Origin: an uncultured Collinsella sp.
GTDB lineage: Bacteria; Actinomycetota; Coriobacteriia; Coriobacteriales; Coriobacteriaceae
Reading direction: 5' to 3'
NCBI GenBank assembly: GCA_900542175.1
Contig: UQNC01000010.1
Coordinates: 1 to 44,295, forward strand
DNA length: 44,295 bases
In this document: one piece after another, positions 34,801 through 43,046 of the stretch
How positions within the stretch are numbered: position 1 is the first letter of the stretch
Layout: each line of letters opens with the position of its first letter
Notes under the pieces: generated by a model
Told to the model about the DNA's origin: nothing
What the model saw: only the letters and a program-made list of their open reading frames with translations
Database searches by the model: none
Made by a program: the position numbers and the translations under genes

Positions 34801-35301
34801 CAGCTCATCCATGCGCGCGTCCGAAAGATCGGAGAGCGCCGCCATGAGACTGGGGCTCGTGGGGACAGGCGCCGGAAAGGGAAAGTTGGGGTTGACGGCC
34901 GGCGCTTTGGGCGCGGTGCGCGCGGGCTGTTTCGGTTGCGCCGTAAACGTGCGAACCGGCGTGCGCAGCCCCTCAACAGGCTCAATGCCGCTCGCGTCCA
35001 GATACGCGAGCGCCGTGGCAATGGCGTGCTTGCACATACCGGGGTAACGATAGGCAGCGGGGCAATCGCAGTCGTAGTCGATCACCTCGTGCTCGTCCAT
35101 ATCGAGCGCCACGTGCGTCTTGTACAGGTCGCCGCGCGAGCCGCGCACCGAGCCCTCAACCGTCACGTTTTTGGAGAAGCGCGAGCCGCTGTCCTCAATC
35201 GACAGCACGGCACCGTTGAGCATGAGCGAGCGGCCCTTCATAAAGGTGCCGCTCAGCGCCGCCTCTTTCCGGAGCGCCTGCACGAACGTCCCCTGCGCCA
35301 T
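31837..35301 (-). CDS. SWIM zinc-finger SNF2/Rad54-like helicase
   Basis: A 1154-residue protein. It starts with a SWIM zinc finger (Cys78-x-Cys80-x9-Cys90-x-His92), has a long middle region of unknown fold, and ends with an SNF2-type ATPase motor: LADDMGLGKTLQMIA (about 715-730), VVLDEAQYIKN, LTGTPIENRL, LFSQFTGMLD, LKAGGVGLNLTAADVVI and ATDRAHRIGQ. Such proteins translocate on double-stranded DNA and are thought to remodel protein-DNA complexes, in bacteria probably in transcription recycling or repair. The start at 35301 has GGAGG 5 nt upstream. A TTG at 35313 would be weaker. It lies downstream of dnaE with a palindromic element between, and may be partly cotranscribed. Confidence 0.94.
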   Translation of the reverse strand: MAQGTFVQALRKEAALSGTFMKGRSLMLNGAVLSIEDSGSRFSKNVTVEGSVRGSRGDLYKTHVALDMDEHEVIDYDCDCPAAYRYPGMCKHAIATALAYLDASGIEPVEGLRTPVRTFTAQPKQPARTAPKAPAVNPNFPFPAPVPTSPSLMAALSDLSDARMDELASMRRKLAGAVDPDAPKAVLEPSLVPYYNPLFADRFSWALEFRIRCGSVSYVVKDIDGMADAYVRGGTFSYGKKLTFVHSPEAFDETSAKLLNLVVTTVAYLDDITSSRSASYDFARSGFVAERQLPLSEHSIVYVLDLLRGQTISFEPAWSRGMTTHRTYDVAVELSPQGEDEASAKRPPLLAAKIAPAAGGSYDLRLPADMYCFASGDAAYLVDTRRARRTDAAFAQHAAPFLSRLLPCRTPAHIAAEQVGEFCRMALPILRDYTDLTAPAALDTVAPEPSFAMAIGVDDGLVTCKITVTYGDWSADLFSLGAPGSPFEEQRPGVPPRDEVAEFRVMDTAALYFDFYERGLAFEERDDARLFCLLTEGLSALSELGEIMLSDRLRQISVRPAPKLSVRATVKSNLLDVELGASGLSAADLAVYLDSYKRHQTFARLTSGDIIRLDEGARAAFGLAEDLGVDAVDLLDGVSLPASSTLFVDSMLARTPALEADRDAAFRRTVERLDTLGKMDFTVPASLKATMRGYQVDGYQWLGSLEHLGLGGILADDMGLGKTLQMIAHILARVEAGDTKPTLVVCPASLVYNWTAELERFAPSLDVCAIVGAKAQRRVQIAGVAEHSVVVTSYDLMRRDIDEYVERDFARVVLDEAQYIKNPLTQVARAAKRLPAGVRFALTGTPIENRLSELWSIFDFLMPGLLGTRESFAKRFESPVEHAEGDSAARLQALVSPFVLRRVKEDVVADLPEKIEDTVMAQLTGEQRKLYLANQDRIAQQVQHREAGEFKKDKLKVLAELTKLRQICCDPRLHYEDYKAGSAKLDTCMELVHGALDGGHRILLFSQFTGMLDIIGKRLAKEDIAFLKLTGASSKESRAKMVAQFQAGEVPVFLISLKAGGVGLNLTAADVVIHYDPWWNVAAQDQATDRAHRIGQQHTVTVYKLIAKDTIEERIMQMQESKRDLVNSVLGGDGISSALFTREDVLALLGGDGR

Positions 35302-35324
35302 CACTTCCTCCAATCTCGCGCGCC

Positions 35325-35437
35325 AAATGATTTTTCTGGGACGGGGATGAAAAAATCATTCCCGTCCCAGAAAAACTGGTCTTCCGCCACACGTCATCCA
35401 AAATGATTTTTTAATCCCCGTCCCAGAAAAATCATTT
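35325..35437. repeat. Nested palindromic element between dnaE and the helicase gene
   Basis: A perfect 24-bp inverted repeat (35325-35348 with 35414-35437) bounds a 113-bp unit. A third copy of the core, inverted at 35361-35375, forms a perfect 15-bp hairpin with 35331-35345 (TTTTTCTGGGACGGG). The A/T runs (AAAAAATCAT) pair as well. It overlaps the TAA stop of dnaE by one base. It may end dnaE transcription, but the three-copy design suggests a mobile or dispersed repeat. Confidence 0.75.
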
Positions 35438-38400
35438 TAGATCACCGTCACTCTGCCTTGGTTACCCACGATAGCCTTGGCCTCGGCCAGCAGCGGAATC
35501 GAGCGCGCGTTGACCTTGGCAGGCACCTCGGCGCGCAGCACGCGCCCGTCCACCTGCTCGATAAAGATCTCCACGCGATCGCCGCCCGGGTTGGTGGTGA
35601 GCACCGTGGCCAGGCGCGCCATATTGCCCTGGCTAAAGCGGCTGTTGGGCACCATAACCTCAAACACCTTGGGCTTGTTGTTCTCCTCGTTGAGCTCCAG
35701 CGGCACGATCTCCTGCGCGATGATCTGGTCGCCGCGGTCCGAGCGCTCGAGCTTGCCCTTAATGCGCACAAACGCATCGGACAGCTGTGCACCGGTCTCG
35801 GGATCGACCTCGCCGTACAGGTACCCCTCGGCCTCCTTGTAGGTCTTGGGGAACACGACGACGGTGGCCTCGCCTTCCATGTCCTCGAGCTGCACGATGC
35901 CCATGGGGTCGCCGTTTTTGGTCACGCGCTTGGACACACTCGAGACCATGCCGGCCCACCACAGCGCCTTACCCTCGGGAATCTCCTGGTTGATGGTGCC
36001 GCCCGTAGGATTCTGAACTTCGTAGCCGGTGTCGATCTGCGAGAACGAAAAGTCGCGCGCCTTGGCTAGCGCATACTCAAACGGGCGCAGCGGGTGGTCC
36101 GAGACATAGATGCCCAGAACCTCTTTCTCCTGGCTCAGCTTGAGGTGGCGGTCCCATTCCTGGCCATCCGGATCGGGCACGCTGACCTCGAAGCCCGAGC
36201 CCTCAACGTCGCCAAACATATCGAAGAACGACGTCTGGCCGCTCGCGCGATCCTTCTGGCGCTTTACCGCGGCATCGATGATGTTCTCGGGGTTGTTCTT
36301 ATCCACAAAGTGCATCATCTGGCGACGCGGATACCCCGTGGAGTCGAAGGCGCCTGCCTTGATGAGCGATTCAATCACGCGACGGTTCGCCTGGCTGGAG
36401 TCCACGCGCTCGACAAAATCGTGCAGCGTCTTGAACGGGCCGCCCGCCTCGCGCTCGGCGATAATCGCCTGCGCCACGCCGGTGCCCACGCCGCGGATGC
36501 CGGCCAGACCAAAGCGTACGCCCTCCTTGGTAGCCGTGAACTCGGTACCGGACTCGTTGACATCTGGCGACAGCACGGGGATGCCGTCGTGACGGCATGC
36601 CGAGACGTAGTGCACGATCTTGTCGGTCTTGCCCGTATAGGACGTCAAAACGGCCGCCATGTACTCGTGCGGATAGTGCGCCTTGAGCCACGCCGTCTGC
36701 ATAACCAGAATGGCGTAGCCGGCGGAGTGCGACTTGTTGAAGGCGTAAGATGCGAACTCGAGAACATCGTCCCAAATCTTCTGGGCGACCTCGCGCGTGT
36801 AGTTGTTCTTGATAGCGCCGTTCATCCAGTGGTCGTAGGTGGTCTCGTCCGAGCCATCCTCCCAGTGCAGCACCGTCGACGTGAGCAGCTTGATTTTTTT
36901 CTTAGCCACGGGCTTACGGATACGCGAGTCCGATTCGCCCTTGGAGAAGCCGCACATCTCGACGGAGATGAGCATAACCTGCTCCTGGTAGACCATGGTG
37001 CCGTAGGTTTCGCCTAGGATGTCGTCCAGGCGGTTGTCATAGGAGACCGCCGGCTCCTTGCCGTTCATACGGTTGATGTAGGACGAAACCATGCCGGCGC
37101 CCAGCGGGCCCGGGCGGTACAGGGCGATCAATGCCACGACGTGCTTGTACTCGGTGGGCTTCATGTTCTTGATCGTGGCCGTCATGCCGGCGGACTCGAC
37201 CTGGAAGACGCCGGCGGTGTGGCCGGAGCCCATGAGCTTAAAGATCTCGGGGTCGTCAAAGGGAATCTCTTCCTCTTTGATGTCGATGCCGAAGTTCTTC
37301 TTGATGTTGGCCTTGGCCTTGGAGATAACCGTCAGCGTGCGTAGGCCCAAGAAGTCCATCTTGAGCAGGCCCATATCGGCAACGGTATGGCCCTCGTACT
37401 GGGTAATCTCGACGCCGCCCTTGGTGTCGAGCTTGGTGGGCACGTGCTCGTTGACGGGGTCGCGACAGATCAGAACGGCGCACGCGTGCACGCCCTCGCC
37501 ACGGGTGAGGCCCTCGATTGAGAGCGCCGTGTCGATGATGCGGCGGGCGTCGTCGTCCTTTTTATATGCCTCGGCAAAATCGGGGTTAAACAGGTCCTCT
37601 TTGCCGGGTTGCTTTTCGAGCACCTGCTTGAGCTTGACCTTGGGGTCGCTCGAGACCATCTTGGACAGACGCTGGCCCATGTAGACCGGGTAGTCCAGGA
37701 CGCGAGCGGCGTCGTTGATGGCCTGCTTGGCCTTAATGGTCGAGTAGGTGATGACGTGGGTGACCTTCTCGGGGCCGTAGAGCTGGCGAACGTGCTCCAC
37801 GACCTCGAGGCGCCGCTCATCGTCGAAGTCCATATCGATATCGGGCATCTCGGTACGCTGCGGGGACAGGAACCTCTCGAACATCAGGCCGTTCTCGAGC
37901 GGATCGAACGCGGTGATGTTCATGGCGTAGGCGACGATAGCACCGGCAGCCGAGCCACGGCCGGGGCCGACGCCGATGCCGTTGTCCTTGGCCCATTGCA
38001 CGTACTCGGCAACAATCAAAAAGTAGGCGGCAAAGCCCTTGTCGCAGATGACTTTGTATTCGTACTCAAAGCGCTCTTTGATGTTGACGCCACCGATCTC
38101 GCGCGTGGCCCAGTCGTCACCGTAGTGCTGGCGCAGGCCCTTCTCGCACTCGCGGCGGAACTGACTCTCGTGCGTCTCGCCGGGGTCAAGCAACGGGAAG
38201 CGCGGCAGGATGATGGAGTCCCAGTCCAGCTCGACGTAGCACTTGTCGGCAATCTCGAGCGTGTTGTCGCATGCCTCGGGGCAATACGGGAACATCGCCC
38301 GCATCTCCTCCTCGGTCTTCATGTAGAACTCCGAGCCGGTCATGCGCATGCGGTTGGGGTCGTCGACCTTGGCGTTCATGCCAATACACATGATGACGTC

Positions 38401-39240
38401 CTGCACGGGCGCGTCCTCGCGGCGCAGGTAGTGGAAGTCGTTGGTGGCGATGACCTTGACGCCCACCTGCTTGGCGATGTCGATGAGCGTGCGGTCCATC
38501 TGCTCGTCGGTCAGGCCATTATCGGTGGTAATGCCATGTTCCTGAATCTCGATGTAAAAATCGCCGGGGTCGAAGGTGTCACGGAAGGTCTCGGCCCATT
38601 TGATGGCGCCCTCCATGTCACCGCGGTCGATGTACTTGGGAATGATGCCCGCGATGCAGGCGCTCGTGCAGATCATGCCCTTGGCATGGCGGCGCAGATT
38701 GTCGAGCGTCACGCGCGGCTTGTAGTAAAAGCCCTGCACGGCGGCCTCGGAAACCGTCTGCATCAGGTTGACGTAGCCCTCCTGGTCCTTGGCCAGAAGG
38801 ATCATGTGGTAGAGCTCGGGCTTGTGGTCGCGGGCGAGCGTCTCGTCCGGCGTAAAGTAGACCTCGCAGCCAAAGATGGGTTTGATGACCAGGGGCGGCT
38901 TGAGCTCGTCGATGTTGCCCTTCTCGTCCCACATGGCCATGTCCTTCACGTACTGGGCATGCTCGCGCGGGTTTGCCTCGGGATCGGGCTCCACCAGCTC
39001 GTCGCGGCGGTCCTTTTCCAAGAAGGCCTTGTCGTGGCTCCAGGTTTTGTACTCGGGCGTGTTGTGGTTGACGGCGTCGCAGGCCAGCGCCAGGTCAGGC
39101 ACGCCATACATGTAGCCGTGGTCGGTAATGGCCACGGCGGGCATGCCAAGCTCAACGGCACGGTTGACCATATCCTGGATACGGGTTGCGCCGTCGAGCA
39201 TCGAGAAAACAGTGTGATTGTGCAGATGGACGAATGCCAT
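35437..39240 (-). CDS. dnaE: DNA polymerase III alpha subunit
   Basis: A 1267-residue replicative polymerase of the DnaE type. Order: PHP domain at the N-terminus (HLHNHTVFSMLDG, ITDHGYMYGV), polymerase palm with the catalytic Asp residues in MPDIDMDFDDERR near 470, fingers with the VGPGRGSAAGAIVAY loop, the helix-hairpin-helix region (LKAHYPHEYMAAVL, AGIRGVGTGVAQAII) and a C-terminal OB-fold domain (KNGDPMGIVQLEDMEG). All are intact. The ATG at 39240 has GGAG about 8 nt upstream. The length (a little above the roughly 1160 of E. coli DnaE) is due to a longer PHP region with an insert. Its stop codon touches the 35325-35437 palindromic element. Confidence 0.97.
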   Translation of the reverse strand: MAFVHLHNHTVFSMLDGATRIQDMVNRAVELGMPAVAITDHGYMYGVPDLALACDAVNHNTPEYKTWSHDKAFLEKDRRDELVEPDPEANPREHAQYVKDMAMWDEKGNIDELKPPLVIKPIFGCEVYFTPDETLARDHKPELYHMILLAKDQEGYVNLMQTVSEAAVQGFYYKPRVTLDNLRRHAKGMICTSACIAGIIPKYIDRGDMEGAIKWAETFRDTFDPGDFYIEIQEHGITTDNGLTDEQMDRTLIDIAKQVGVKVIATNDFHYLRREDAPVQDVIMCIGMNAKVDDPNRMRMTGSEFYMKTEEEMRAMFPYCPEACDNTLEIADKCYVELDWDSIILPRFPLLDPGETHESQFRRECEKGLRQHYGDDWATREIGGVNIKERFEYEYKVICDKGFAAYFLIVAEYVQWAKDNGIGVGPGRGSAAGAIVAYAMNITAFDPLENGLMFERFLSPQRTEMPDIDMDFDDERRLEVVEHVRQLYGPEKVTHVITYSTIKAKQAINDAARVLDYPVYMGQRLSKMVSSDPKVKLKQVLEKQPGKEDLFNPDFAEAYKKDDDARRIIDTALSIEGLTRGEGVHACAVLICRDPVNEHVPTKLDTKGGVEITQYEGHTVADMGLLKMDFLGLRTLTVISKAKANIKKNFGIDIKEEEIPFDDPEIFKLMGSGHTAGVFQVESAGMTATIKNMKPTEYKHVVALIALYRPGPLGAGMVSSYINRMNGKEPAVSYDNRLDDILGETYGTMVYQEQVMLISVEMCGFSKGESDSRIRKPVAKKKIKLLTSTVLHWEDGSDETTYDHWMNGAIKNNYTREVAQKIWDDVLEFASYAFNKSHSAGYAILVMQTAWLKAHYPHEYMAAVLTSYTGKTDKIVHYVSACRHDGIPVLSPDVNESGTEFTATKEGVRFGLAGIRGVGTGVAQAIIAEREAGGPFKTLHDFVERVDSSQANRRVIESLIKAGAFDSTGYPRRQMMHFVDKNNPENIIDAAVKRQKDRASGQTSFFDMFGDVEGSGFEVSVPDPDGQEWDRHLKLSQEKEVLGIYVSDHPLRPFEYALAKARDFSFSQIDTGYEVQNPTGGTINQEIPEGKALWWAGMVSSVSKRVTKNGDPMGIVQLEDMEGEATVVVFPKTYKEAEGYLYGEVDPETGAQLSDAFVRIKGKLERSDRGDQIIAQEIVPLELNEENNKPKVFEVMVPNSRFSQGNMARLATVLTTNPGGDRVEIFIEQVDGRVLRAEVPAKVNARSIPLLAEAKAIVGNQGRVTVI

Positions 39241-39342
39241 GTGATGAGCTCCGATGCGGGTTCGTGTTCTGACTGAACGATTTTACCCCACGGCACGGAC
39301 AGCACCCGAACCTAGCCAAACCCACACGGCTCCTCTTGCAGC

Positions 39343-39403
39343 TGCGGTGAAATACGGACTGTTTGGCGGCTTTTTTGGCCAAAACAGTCCGTATTCCACC
39401 GCA
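39343..39403. repeat. Long hairpin between addA and dnaE
   Basis: A 22-bp stem with one mismatch (39343-39364 with 39382-39403) and a 17-nt loop containing TTTTTT. It lies 13 nt past the addA stop codon and about 100 nt before dnaE. There is no U-run after the stem in either direction, so it does not look like a standard terminator. The sequence family (TGCGGTGAAATACGGACTG) may be a dispersed repeat. Confidence 0.65.
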
Positions 39404-39416
39404 AGCTATCTGAAGG

Positions 39417-42400
39417 CTAGAGATTGTAGATGACTACTTGGGGCTCGGCAGGTTCGACGAAGAGGGTCGGATCGGCCTGTTCCACGCGGACGAATTTGAC
39501 GGTCACGGCCTCAAAGCCCGCCTTGTGCAGAACGTCAGCGTAGACGCGCGCCTGCAGGGCGTGCTTCTCCTGCAGCTGTTCCGGCGTCTCGTCCGGTGTG
39601 CCGCCCGTCTTGTAGTCGATGACCAGCGCGTGTGACGAATCCGCCGGATTCGTCGCCAAAGCGTCGATGGCGCCCTCGGCATATGCACCGTAGCGAGCGA
39701 TGTCCTCGTCCTCGCAGCCCAGCGAAAAGAACGGCACCTCGGCGCGAACGCACGGCCACGAGAGCAGGTCGGCACGAACAGCCGACTTGAGCCAGCGGTC
39801 CAGAGCAACGTCGAAGCGTTCGCGCTGCTCCGGCGTCAGGCACCACAGGCGCGCCAGCGCATCGGCACGCTCAGCGGGCAGCGCATCGGCACCCATCTCG
39901 ATCAGCCACTGGCAGGCGGCGTGGAAGGCCGAGCCCAACGCCATGGGGTTGCCGGCGGGCTCAACGGCGGCCACGTCTGCATCCGTCATCTCGGAACCAT
40001 CCGACTCTGCATCATCGCCAGCCTCGTCCATGGGCACATGTGCCTCGGCGGCACGATCTTCCGTCTCGGCATGCAGTGCCGCGGCGATTGATGAATAGCT
40101 ATACGAGTCACGCGCCGGGAACGGACGGGTGCCCATGCGCACGCCCACCGCCTGGGGATACACGAGCTCAAACGAATCGGGCTCGGGGTCGGCAGGACCG
40201 GGCACAGTTGAGTGCACAGCATTATCAGCGACATCGACATCGCCGCGAACAAGCCTGCCCTCGGCATCCAGCGAAGCGTTAGCCTCAAACGCTTGCTCGC
40301 CAAAGGTAAAGTTCGCGAGCGAAATGAGCTCGTAGTCGCCCGGCTTGGAGTTGTCGAACACCAAACGGTCACTATCGAGCTGCGGCATGTCCAGAGCGTC
40401 GGTCGGCAAAATACGGCGCAGCACGTCGTAGGTCAGATCGGTCTCGACGTCGAAGGTCGGCGCCGTCACCTTGCCGCGGCTCACGCCGGCATCCATCGCC
40501 AAGATCACCAGCTCGCGCGCACGCGTCATGGCAACATAGAGCAAGCGGGCCCGCTCCTCGAGCGAAAGCTGCAGGTCGTCGTTGCGCAGGCGAGCAAATG
40601 CCTCGGCGGGAGAACCCGTCGCACAGACGTCCTCCATGAGCTCCGGCGGCAACCATAGCGACGTGCCCTTGCCCTTAAACGCATGATCAAACTGCTTTTT
40701 GACGTCATCGCCCTTTACGAACGTGCCGTCCGCGAGTTTAACGCCGTCGAAGCGTGCCGGCAGCGCCACGACCTGCGCTCCGCCCTCGACGCGACCCATC
40801 TGAGCCGCACCGGACGATTTGCGCACGCCAAAGCACTCCGCAACCGCCACGACCGGATATTCCAGGCCCTTGGAGGCGTGCACCGTCATGATGCGCACCG
40901 CGCCGTCGCCCTCCTCGTTGAGGGCACCCGGGGCTTCCTTGCCCGCCAAGAAGCGGTCGAAGGCCAGCGCGATGGAACGCGGCGAATTGCCGAGCTCGGC
41001 CTCCGCCTCGGCCACAGCGTCGAGCGCCTTGAGCACGTTGGCGGCAATGGCCTTGCCCTCGGGACCACGCTGAGCCAGACGCACGAACCAGCCGGAGGCG
41101 TTGACCACGTCGCGCGCGATGGCGGCGTACGAATCGCGGCCCACGCGACGAAGCGCATAGCGCAACACCTCGCGGGCGCGCGTCACGAGCGGCAGGTCTT
41201 GCAGACCCGGCACATCGGAATCGCTCATGATGCCCGCATCGATGTTGCGGCGCGACGTCTCCCCCGTCTCGCTATCGAGCTTGGTCGCCAGCGCCAGGAA
41301 CTCCTGGGCGCCGAGTGCAAACATCGGCGATGCCAGCAGCGGCATAAGGCCCTGCGCCGTATCGGCCGGGTTGGCGAGCGCGCAGACCAGGGCGCGCACC
41401 GTCTGCACCTCGGCAGCCTGCGCAAAGACCGAGCCGCCCGCGATGACGCAGTCGAGCCCCTGGTCACGGAAGGCCTGTGCGTAGACGTCTGCGTTGGTCA
41501 TGCGGCCCAGCAGCAGCACCATGCCGCCCTGGGGCTGGCCGGCATCGGCAAGCGCGCGGAATCGCTCGGCGATTGCACGGGCCTTGGCTTGCGTGCGCTC
41601 CTGCGTACTGCCGCCGGCAACAAAGAGGGCCTGGCGACGCGAGGCGTCTGCCACCAGCGTGTCCTTGCGGCCGTCGCTCGCCTCAAGGTCCAAAAAGCCC
41701 TGCATCAGGCCGCCGTCATCGCCGTCGAAGACGCGTGCCACGTAACGCAGTACCTCGTCGTGGCTGCGGAAGTTGCGCACGAGCTTGACGAGCTCGCCGG
41801 CGGGGGCATCCGGCGTGGCGACCGTCTCGGACGCCGCCGTCGATCCCACTTTGCGCTCCTGGCGACGGAAGACCTCGACCTCGGCGCCGCGGAAACGGTA
41901 GATCGACTGCTGTGCATCGCCTACGGTACACAGCGCGCGCTCCCCCGCACCCGTCAGGTAGCGAATCAAATCGACCTGCATCTGGTCGGTATCCTGGAAC
42001 TCGTCGATCATGACCATCTTAAAGCGGCTCTCGTATGCCGCACGGATGGCCGGGTAATCGCGCAGGGCCTCGTAGGCCATGCGCAGCAGGTCGTTGTTGT
42101 CGAGGGCAGACTGGGCAGCCTTCAGCGCGCGATACTCGGCCTCCACGGAACGGGCCAGGCCCACCAGTGCATCGAGCGCCGGGCCGCCGCAGGCAAGCAC
42201 GATATTGATAAACGCATCGGCGGCCTCGGCCTTGAGCAGCTCGACCTGCTCCTTGGGGAATGCCTTGCTCGCCCGCGGCATGGCGCACGACATCATGAGT
42301 CGCGCCGCATCGGCCATGGTCTTGCCGCACGCCTCGAACGCATCGATGGCGTCGAGTGCCACCTGCGCCTTCTCGGTCGCCGCCTTGCTTGCACCCAGCG

Positions 42401-43043
42401 CCGCACGATAGGCATCGGCAAGCGCCGAGGTGTCGGCTTGACCGCGTGCCACGCACACGTCGTCCATGCCGCCCGGCAGCTGGCTCGAGAGCTCCAGCAG
42501 CTCGCGCACCAGGCCCTTGATGGTGGTGCCGGCGCCAAAGGGGCCGCCCTCGCCCGCCATAGGATACCAGGCGTAGAGGGCCTTGAGCGAAGCGGCGAGC
42601 TCGGGGGCGGCATCGGGCGCCGTCGCGCGGGCCAGCACATGCTCAACAGCCTGGTCCATAAGCTCGTCGGTATCGGTGAGCACCGTGAACTCGGGATCGA
42701 TGCCCAGCTCCAACGCGTGTGCGCGCAGGATGCGCGAGCACATGCCGTGAATGGTCGAGATCCACGCATCGTCGACGGTCAGGGCCTCCTCGTCCATGCC
42801 CTCGTCGATGAGCGCGCGGCGCACGCGGTCACGGATCTCGGCCGCGGCATCTTTGGTAAAGGTAATGGCGAGCACCTGGTCCAGATGCTCGACGAACGGA
42901 CCGGATTCGGGCGAGAGCGCGTAGACGATGCGGCGCGTGAGGGTAAAAGTCTTGCCCGAGCCGGCGCCCGCCGAGACAAACAGCGGACGGTCGAGCGTTT
43001 TGACGATCTGCAGCTGTTGCGGCATCAAAGTCGAAAGATCCAT
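39417..43043 (-). CDS. addA: AddA-type helicase-nuclease subunit
   Basis: A 1208-residue UvrD/RecB-family helicase fused to a RecB-like nuclease, functional analogue of RecB in double-strand-break processing. Motifs: VSAGAGSGKTFTL (motif I, about 23-35), MIDEFQDTDQMQ, DAQQSIYRFRGAE, and VMTVHASKGLEYPVV in the form IMTVHASKGLEYP. The C-terminal nuclease site shows GAIDAL and VIDYKTGG near 1142. The start at 43043 uses AAGGAGG located 12 nt upstream inside the end of addB. The AddAB complex resects broken ends and loads RecA. It is the second gene of the addBA unit, transcribed from beyond the window. Confidence 0.93.
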   Translation of the reverse strand: MDLSTLMPQQLQIVKTLDRPLFVSAGAGSGKTFTLTRRIVYALSPESGPFVEHLDQVLAITFTKDAAAEIRDRVRRALIDEGMDEEALTVDDAWISTIHGMCSRILRAHALELGIDPEFTVLTDTDELMDQAVEHVLARATAPDAAPELAASLKALYAWYPMAGEGGPFGAGTTIKGLVRELLELSSQLPGGMDDVCVARGQADTSALADAYRAALGASKAATEKAQVALDAIDAFEACGKTMADAARLMMSCAMPRASKAFPKEQVELLKAEAADAFINIVLACGGPALDALVGLARSVEAEYRALKAAQSALDNNDLLRMAYEALRDYPAIRAAYESRFKMVMIDEFQDTDQMQVDLIRYLTGAGERALCTVGDAQQSIYRFRGAEVEVFRRQERKVGSTAASETVATPDAPAGELVKLVRNFRSHDEVLRYVARVFDGDDGGLMQGFLDLEASDGRKDTLVADASRRQALFVAGGSTQERTQAKARAIAERFRALADAGQPQGGMVLLLGRMTNADVYAQAFRDQGLDCVIAGGSVFAQAAEVQTVRALVCALANPADTAQGLMPLLASPMFALGAQEFLALATKLDSETGETSRRNIDAGIMSDSDVPGLQDLPLVTRAREVLRYALRRVGRDSYAAIARDVVNASGWFVRLAQRGPEGKAIAANVLKALDAVAEAEAELGNSPRSIALAFDRFLAGKEAPGALNEEGDGAVRIMTVHASKGLEYPVVAVAECFGVRKSSGAAQMGRVEGGAQVVALPARFDGVKLADGTFVKGDDVKKQFDHAFKGKGTSLWLPPELMEDVCATGSPAEAFARLRNDDLQLSLEERARLLYVAMTRARELVILAMDAGVSRGKVTAPTFDVETDLTYDVLRRILPTDALDMPQLDSDRLVFDNSKPGDYELISLANFTFGEQAFEANASLDAEGRLVRGDVDVADNAVHSTVPGPADPEPDSFELVYPQAVGVRMGTRPFPARDSYSYSSIAAALHAETEDRAAEAHVPMDEAGDDAESDGSEMTDADVAAVEPAGNPMALGSAFHAACQWLIEMGADALPAERADALARLWCLTPEQRERFDVALDRWLKSAVRADLLSWPCVRAEVPFFSLGCEDEDIARYGAYAEGAIDALATNPADSSHALVIDYKTGGTPDETPEQLQEKHALQARVYADVLHKAGFEAVTVKFVRVEQADPTLFVEPAEPQVVIYNL

Positions 43044-43046
43044 GGT

